Shown here: piece after piece, positions 6,868 through 10,456 of the stretch
Numbering within the stretch: the stretch's first letter is position 1
Layout of the letters: every line of letters starts with the position of its first letter
NCBI GenBank assembly: GCA_023430685.1
Contig: JAEYZH010000173.1
Location: 1 to 10,456, forward strand
Length of the DNA stretch: 10,456 bases
Reading direction: 5' to 3'
From: Pseudomonadota bacterium
GTDB taxonomy: Bacteria > Pseudomonadota > Gammaproteobacteria > Xanthomonadales > Rhodanobacteraceae
Program-made: the position numbers and the translations under genes
Notes under the pieces: model-generated
What the model saw: only the letters and a program-made list of their open reading frames with translations
The model's database searches: none
What the model was told of the DNA's origin: nothing

Positions 6868-7512
6868 ATGAAAAACCATCCGTTCCGACAGGCGCAGTTC
6901 CTGACCAGCGCCAACCGGCTCGACCAGTTGCCACCCGATCGCGGCACCGAGGTCGCGTTCGCCGGCCGTTCCAACGCGGGCAAGTCGAGCGCGATCAATG
7001 CGATCTGCGACCAGCACGGCCTCGCGCGGACCTCCAAGACGCCCGGGCGCACGCAGCTGCTCAACGTGTTTCCGGTCGGCGACCCCGCGCGTCGACTCAT
7101 CGACCTTCCGGGCTATGGCTATGCCAAGGTGCCCGAAGCGATGCGCCTGCACTGGCGCGGCGTGCTCGACACCTACCTGCGCACGCGCGAGTCGCTGCAG
7201 GGACTGGTGCTCGTGATGGACGCGCGCCATCCGCTCAAGGAATTCGACCTCGACATGCTCGCATTCGGCGCCGCGAGCGGTCGCCGCTGCCACTGCCTCG
7301 TGACCAAGGCCGACAAGCTCTCGCGCAGCGAAAGCCTGCGCACGCTGTCGGCGGTCCGCCGACACCTCGAGGCGCACTTCCCGGGCGCGAGCGCGCAACT
7401 GTTCTCCGCGACCGCGAAGACCGGGCTCGACGAGGCGCGCGCGTTGCTCGCGCAATGGCTGTTCGGCGCCACTGGCGCGCCGACGGAGCAGGGGGTGCCT
7501 TCCGGCACTTGA
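6868..7512 (+). CDS. engB: Ribosome biogenesis GTP-binding protein EngB/YihA
   Basis: The 214-residue product is the TRAFAC-class GTPase EngB (YihA/YsxC), an essential factor in late assembly of the large ribosomal subunit. All G motifs are intact: G1 GRSNAGKSS at 33-41, G2 TPGRTQ at 58-63, G3 DLPGYGYA at 79-86, the family-specific DARHPL at 118-123, G4 TKAD at 146-149, and a G5-like SATAKTG. Length is typical. The ATG overlaps the stop of an upstream five-codon frame (MDFR, 6857-6871), and the ribosome binding site is weak, limited to a GGA. It is divergent from cytochrome c4. From memory, in Pseudomonas engB neighbours the same c4-dsbA-EEP cluster and polA; polA is not in this window. Confidence 0.96.
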   Translation: MKNHPFRQAQFLTSANRLDQLPPDRGTEVAFAGRSNAGKSSAINAICDQHGLARTSKTPGRTQLLNVFPVGDPARRLIDLPGYGYAKVPEAMRLHWRGVLDTYLRTRESLQGLVLVMDARHPLKEFDLDMLAFGAASGRRCHCLVTKADKLSRSESLRTLSAVRRHLEAHFPGASAQLFSATAKTGLDEARALLAQWLFGATGAPTEQGVPSGT

Positions 7513-7545
7513 CCGGACGTGCGCCGAGGCCCCTGCAGTGCTATA

Positions 7546-7594
7546 CAGGCCGGGCCGCCGGTGTCCTCGCACTCGGTCGATCGACCCCGGCCTG
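7546..7594. promoter_or_regulatory. Inverted repeat with internal 12-bp palindrome upstream of the secreted-protein gene
   Basis: In the 142-bp spacer between engB and the secreted-protein gene, CAGGCCGGG (7546-7554) and CCCGGCCTG (7586-7594) are perfect 9-bp inverted arms 31 bp apart. Directly inside the right arm is a perfect palindrome, GGTCGATCGACC (7575-7586). It could be an operator, or a hairpin ending engB transcription without a T-run. A possible extended -10, TGCTATACA at 7539-7547, abuts the left arm but lacks a -35 at the proper distance. Function is unproven. Confidence 0.3.
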
Positions 7595-7654
7595 CATGGC
7601 CCGGAGCCCGGCGCGGCGGTATCCAACGGTTGAACTCCAACGGAGGACAAGACG

Positions 7655-8767
7655 ATGGCATCGCAGCACACCCTGATGCACGGCCTGCTTGTCGCAGCCC
7701 TGGTCGCGAGCGCCGGCCTCTGCACACCGCACGCAAAGGCGCGCTCGACCGGCCACCACGCCGGTGACGGCATCTCGCGCACCCTTCCTCCGCTACGTGG
7801 CGAGCAGCCACGCGGAAGCGACTTCTTCGAGGACTTCGACAGCTACACGGTCGGCAGCAACGTGCACGGCCAGAACGGCTGGAAGGGCTGGGCCAACGAC
7901 CCGAATGCGGGCGCGTTCGTCGACGACGCGTTCAGTTCGAGCCCGTCCAACTCGCTCAACGTGACGGCCACCAGCGACGTGGTCCACGAATTCGACCAGG
8001 CCAGCGGCGCCTGGGTCGTGCGCGCGATGCAGTACATCCCGACCGGCTTCACGGGGCAGTCGTACTTCATCATGCAGAACGTCTACAACGACGCCGGCAC
8101 CAACCTCAACTGGTCGGTCCAGGTGCAGTTCGACAGTGCGACCGGCAACCTCATCAACGATGGCGGTGCTTCCGGCGGCAGCTTGCCGTTCGTCACCGAC
8201 CAGTGGGTGCCGATCCGCGTCGAGATCGATCTCGATGCCGACACCCAGTCGTTCTATTACAACGACCAGTTGCTGTATGCGGGCACCTGGACGGAGGAAG
8301 TCTCTGGCGCCGGCACGGCCGAGATCGGCGCGATCGACCTGTTCGCGAATGGCGCGTCGCCGGTGTACTACGACGACATCTCGATCACGCAAGCCGTCGA
8401 CTTCGCGGTGACACTGGATGCACCGGCAAGCGGCACGACCCCACCCGGGATGGTCGTGGTCTATCCGGTCACGATCGAGAACACGGGTTTGACCGACGAC
8501 ACCTACGACATCACGGCGGTGCCGACCAGCGGCAGCTGGACGGCAACCCCATCGGTGACGACGATCGTCGTGCCCGCGGGCGGCAGCGCCACGTTCGACG
8601 TGGGGCACGGGGCGCCGATCAGTGCGGAACTCGGCGACAGCGATGTGATGACGGTGACCGCGACGTCCCAGGGCGACCCGCTCGTGCAGGCGACGGCGAC
8701 GATCACGACGACGGTGGCCCTCGGCGACCTGATCTTCGCCGACGGCTTCGAGTTGCCCGCGCCCTGA
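7655..8767 (+). CDS. Secreted two-domain beta-rich protein with C-terminal IFADGFE motif, function unknown
   Basis: I do not recognise a specific function for this 370-residue product. The ATG at 7655 follows GGAGG (7642-7646) by 8 nt. Residues 1-29 are a signal peptide (cleavage after AKA); Cys23 is not in a lipobox, and no other cysteine is seen. Residues about 55-245, starting DFFEDFDSYTVGS and rich in aromatic, Asn and Asp residues, look like a concanavalin/LamG-type jelly roll (QNGWKGWAND, RVEIDLDADTQSFYYN). Residues about 248-355 look like an immunoglobulin-fold domain of the NEW3/CARDB kind (VYPVTIENTGLTDDTYDI, VPAGGSATFDV). The chain ends GDLIFADGFELPAP; from memory, similar [IL]F..GFE tails end many unrelated secreted proteins of Dokdonella-like bacteria, suggesting a sorting tag. 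It could bind carbohydrate or surface polymer; there is no visible catalytic site. Confidence 0.85.
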   Translation: MASQHTLMHGLLVAALVASAGLCTPHAKARSTGHHAGDGISRTLPPLRGEQPRGSDFFEDFDSYTVGSNVHGQNGWKGWANDPNAGAFVDDAFSSSPSNSLNVTATSDVVHEFDQASGAWVVRAMQYIPTGFTGQSYFIMQNVYNDAGTNLNWSVQVQFDSATGNLINDGGASGGSLPFVTDQWVPIRVEIDLDADTQSFYYNDQLLYAGTWTEEVSGAGTAEIGAIDLFANGASPVYYDDISITQAVDFAVTLDAPASGTTPPGMVVVYPVTIENTGLTDDTYDITAVPTSGSWTATPSVTTIVVPAGGSATFDVGHGAPISAELGDSDVMTVTATSQGDPLVQATATITTTVALGDLIFADGFELPAP

Positions 8768-8782
8768 TGCATCACGCACGTC

Positions 8783-8810
8783 CCCCGCGCGGCATGCCTG
8801 CCGCGCGGGG
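8783..8810 (+). terminator. Strong GC hairpin after the secreted-protein gene, no T-run
   Basis: A perfect 11-bp stem, CCCCGCGCGGC (8783-8793) pairing with GCCGCGCGGGG (8800-8810), encloses the 6-nt loop ATGCCT and begins 15 nt after the stop codon. No T-run follows, so it is not a classical intrinsic terminator. It may block 3' exonucleases or act with Rho. It separates the secreted-protein gene from gshA. Confidence 0.5.
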
Positions 8811-8895
8811 CGACAGCGCCGTCGCAACCGCAACGCCACCCTTTGAAGCGTCCGACCGAAGCCCCATAGTGCAGCTTCCCCCAGGAGGCAGCCAC

Positions 8896-10260
8896 GTGTC
8901 CGGACCGTCCGCCGTCAAGGAAACCCCGATCGGCGGACGCGCCGAACTCGTCGAGTACATCGCCTCCGGGGAAAAACCCGCGGCCGCCTGGCGCATCGGC
9001 ACCGAGCACGAGAAGTTCGGCTTCCGACTCGACGACCTGCGTCCGCCGACCTGGGAAGGCGAACGCGGCATCGGCGTGCTGCTCGAAGGCATGACGCGCT
9101 TCGGCTGGCAGCGGATCGAAGAGCACGGCAAGCTCATCGCACTTGCGAAGGGCGCCGCGTCGATCACGCTCGAACCCGCGGGCCAGCTCGAACTCTCGGG
9201 TGCGCCGCTCGAGACGATCCACGAAACCTGCTGCGAAGTCGCCACGCACCTGGCCGAGGTCAAGCAGGTCGCCGACGAAATCGGGCTCGGCTTCCTCGGC
9301 ATGGGCTTCCAGCCCAAGTGGCGGCGCGACGAGATGCCGTGGATGCCGAAGGGCCGCTACGCGATCATGCGCCGCTACATGCCCACGGTCGGCCAGCTCG
9401 GCCTCGACATGATGACGCGCACCTGCACGGTGCAGGTCAACCTCGACTACGCCGACGAAGCGGACATGGTGAAGAAGTTCCGCGTCGCGCTCGCGCTGCA
9501 GCCGATCGCGACCGCGCTGTTCGCCGATTCGCCGTTCACCGAAGGCCAGCCGAACGGCTACCAGAGCTACCGCTCGCACATCTGGACCGACACCGACCCG
9601 GACCGCACCGGCATGCTCGACTTCGTGTTCGAGCGGGGCTTCGGCTACGAACGCTGGGTCGACTACCTGCTCGACGTGCCGATGTACTTCAGCTACCGCG
9701 ATGGTCGCTACGTCGACCTCGCCGGCCGGTCCTTCCGCGCGTTCATGGCCGGCGAGCTCGACGAATTGCCGGGCGAGAAGCCGACGCTGCGCGACTGGGC
9801 CGACCACACGACGACCGCCTTCCCCGAGGTCCGCCTCAAGAAGTTCCTCGAGATGCGCGGCGCCGACGGCGGACCGTGGAACCGCCTCTGCGCGCTGCCC
9901 GCGTTCTGGGTCGGCCTGCTCTACGACAGCACCGCGCTCGACGCCGCATGGGACCTGGTCAAGGACTTCAGCAGCGAGGAGCGCCATGCCCTGCGCGACG
10001 GCGTGCCGCGGCACGCGCTCAAGCTGCCGTTCCGCGGTGGCAGCGTGCGCGACCTCGCGGGAGAGGCGCTCGCGATCGCCGCACACGGCTTGCAACGCCG
10101 CGCGCGGCTGAGCCCGGCCGGCATCGACGAGCGCATGTTCCTCGATGCGTTGCTGCAGATCGTCGATGCGAACCAGACGCCGGCCGAGCGCAAGCTCGAG
10201 CTGTTCCATGGCGAATGGAACGGCGACATCGATCGCGTGTTCCGCGAGTTTGCGTACTGA
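8896..10260 (+). CDS. gshA: Glutamate-cysteine ligase, plant/proteobacterial (GCS2) type
   Basis: The 454-residue product joins glutamate and cysteine in the ATP-dependent first step of glutathione synthesis, in the cytoplasm. It belongs to the GCS2/plant-like class, not the E. coli GshA class. Visible signatures are GTEHEKFGF at 35-43 (glutamate and metal site), LEPAGQLELSGAPLETIHET from about residue 92, MGFQPKW with MPKGRYAIMRRYMP around 136-163, and MTRTCTVQVNLDY around 173-185. Length fits the family. I chose the GTG at 8896 because AGGAGG (8883-8888) sits 7 nt upstream and the protein then starts just ahead of the conserved region. The frame stays open upstream: an in-frame ATG at 8767 overlaps the previous stop codon (TGATG), but it lacks a ribosome binding site and would add a 43-residue low-complexity leader. 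No gshB is in the window. Confidence 0.95.
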   Translation: MSGPSAVKETPIGGRAELVEYIASGEKPAAAWRIGTEHEKFGFRLDDLRPPTWEGERGIGVLLEGMTRFGWQRIEEHGKLIALAKGAASITLEPAGQLELSGAPLETIHETCCEVATHLAEVKQVADEIGLGFLGMGFQPKWRRDEMPWMPKGRYAIMRRYMPTVGQLGLDMMTRTCTVQVNLDYADEADMVKKFRVALALQPIATALFADSPFTEGQPNGYQSYRSHIWTDTDPDRTGMLDFVFERGFGYERWVDYLLDVPMYFSYRDGRYVDLAGRSFRAFMAGELDELPGEKPTLRDWADHTTTAFPEVRLKKFLEMRGADGGPWNRLCALPAFWVGLLYDSTALDAAWDLVKDFSSEERHALRDGVPRHALKLPFRGGSVRDLAGEALAIAAHGLQRRARLSPAGIDERMFLDALLQIVDANQTPAERKLELFHGEWNGDIDRVFREFAY

Positions 10261-10262
10261 GG

Positions 10263-10280
10263 AAAAGCACAAGCGCTTTT
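10263..10280 (+). terminator. Possible weak hairpin terminator after gshA
   Basis: AAAAGC (10263-10268) and GCTTTT (10275-10280) form a short inverted repeat just after the gshA stop codon, ending in four Ts. The stem is mostly A-T and weak. The far stronger 39-bp inverted repeat immediately downstream may be the real transcript end. Confidence 0.25.
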
Positions 10281-10319
10281 GCCACGGATTTACGCGGATT
10301 ACGCGGATCTGGCCGAGGC
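10281..10319 (+). repeat. Left arm of a 39-bp perfect inverted repeat
   Basis: This 39-bp arm is the exact reverse complement of 10408-10446. It is built from an imperfect 9-10 bp tandem motif, CGGATTTACG / CGGATTACG / CGGATCTGG, flanked outside by GCCA and inside by CCGAGGC. It starts 20 nt after the gshA stop codon. Confidence 0.97.
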
Positions 10320-10407
10320 TGGGATCGATACCACGCCCTGCACCGGCTTCACTCTTCCAGATGGGCTTGGGGCGAACTATCCCGGATGAGTTCTGACCCA
10401 CAATCTC

Positions 10408-10446
10408 GCCTCGGCCAGATCCGCGTAATCCGCGTAAATCCGTGGC
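10408..10446 (-). repeat. Right arm of a 39-bp perfect inverted repeat
   Basis: This is the exact reverse complement of 10281-10319, followed by GAAAAATCAT to the window edge. Having both arms identical over 39 bp implies recent origin or selection to keep pairing. Confidence 0.97.
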
Positions 10447-10456
10447 GAAAAATCAT

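Larger units (their letters stand above)
10281..10446. mobile_element. MITE-like or REP-like palindromic element
   Basis: Two perfect 39-bp inverted arms (10281-10319 and 10408-10446) surround 88 bp with no plausible gene; the whole is 166 bp. Transcribed RNA would form a very long hairpin. The interior has its own short complementary segments, GGGAT/ATCCC (10321-10325 with 10379-10383) and CGCCC/GGGCG (10334-10338 with 10370-10374), so a branched fold is possible. No second copy exists in the window. The bases just outside differ by one inserted base (TTTTGCCAC on the left against TTTTTCGCCAC reading inward from the right). No target-site duplication can be judged because the right flank is cut off 10 bases past the arm. 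Mobility is inference from the architecture. Confidence 0.6.

Noticed and set aside
6857..6871. Micro-ORF ATGGATTTCCGATGA overlapping the engB start
   Set aside because: It could be a translational-coupling leader, but it has no ribosome binding site and four-codon frames are common by chance.
7509..7547. TTGACC and TATACA as a promoter for the secreted-protein gene
   Set aside because: The hexamers are 27 bp apart, much too far for a sigma70 core promoter.
8203..8895. Upstream extension of the gshA frame through the secreted-protein gene
   Set aside because: The extension reads out of frame through a gene with better evidence, and the GTG at 8896 has an ideal ribosome binding site right before the conserved region.
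8503..10401. A 632-codon minus-strand open frame over gshA and the terminal repeat
   Set aside because: It is a codon-bias shadow of the well-supported gshA; no homology-like motifs are visible and it runs across the inverted-repeat element and into the secreted-protein gene.
10281..10446. The terminal inverted repeat as an integron attC site or CRISPR fragment
   Set aside because: No RYYYAAC/GTTRRRY core sites are present for attC. The repeat units are contiguous, with no unique spacers of CRISPR size.

Overview
The window is GC-rich chromosomal DNA of gammaproteobacterial type. Several things point to the Xanthomonadales/Lysobacterales, possibly a Dokdonella- or Rhodanobacter-like genus: a large TonB-dependent receptor, a plant-type glutamate-cysteine ligase, two dsbA genes in tandem behind a dihaem cytochrome c4, and a secreted protein ending in a short IFADGFE tail. 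This placement is inference from gene content; no rRNA or other phylogenetic marker is present.

Layout. Positions 1-162 hold the 5' end of a minus-strand gene for an exported protein, perhaps a soluble lytic transglycosylase. A 185-bp divergent spacer with an AT-rich patch separates it from a 951-residue TonB-dependent outer-membrane receptor (348-3203, +). That receptor ends in a near-perfect intrinsic terminator. Converging on it from the right is a four-gene minus-strand unit read from about 6750 down to 3450: cytochrome c4, DsbA-like oxidoreductase (CPAC), second DsbA-like oxidoreductase (CSHC), and a cytoplasmic endonuclease/exonuclease/phosphatase-family protein. A good sigma70-type promoter lies at 6760-6789, and two strong hairpins lie between the cytochrome and the first dsbA. 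Divergent from this unit is engB/yihA (6868-7512, +), a ribosome-assembly GTPase. Then come a secreted two-domain beta-rich protein of unknown function (7655-8767, +) and glutamate-cysteine ligase (GTG start, 8896-10260, +). The right edge carries a MITE-sized element with perfect 39-bp inverted arms (10281-10446).

How the genes fit together. From memory, EngB, cytochrome c4, DsbA and the EEP protein are also neighbours in Pseudomonas next to polA, so this is largely a conserved housekeeping block. Its cell-envelope theme is thiol oxidation and c-type cytochrome electron transfer. The adjacent receptor has twelve mature cysteines that fall into six close pairs, which makes it a plausible client of the two DsbA proteins. 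GshA supplies cytoplasmic glutathione but is not visibly linked to them.

I found no CRISPR array, tRNA, rRNA, transposase, prophage or defence system. Most of the window is ordinary core genome. The parts most worth a second look are the terminal inverted-repeat element, the GFE-tailed secreted protein, the diverged DsbA pair with its hairpin-bearing spacer, and the receptor's cysteine pairs.
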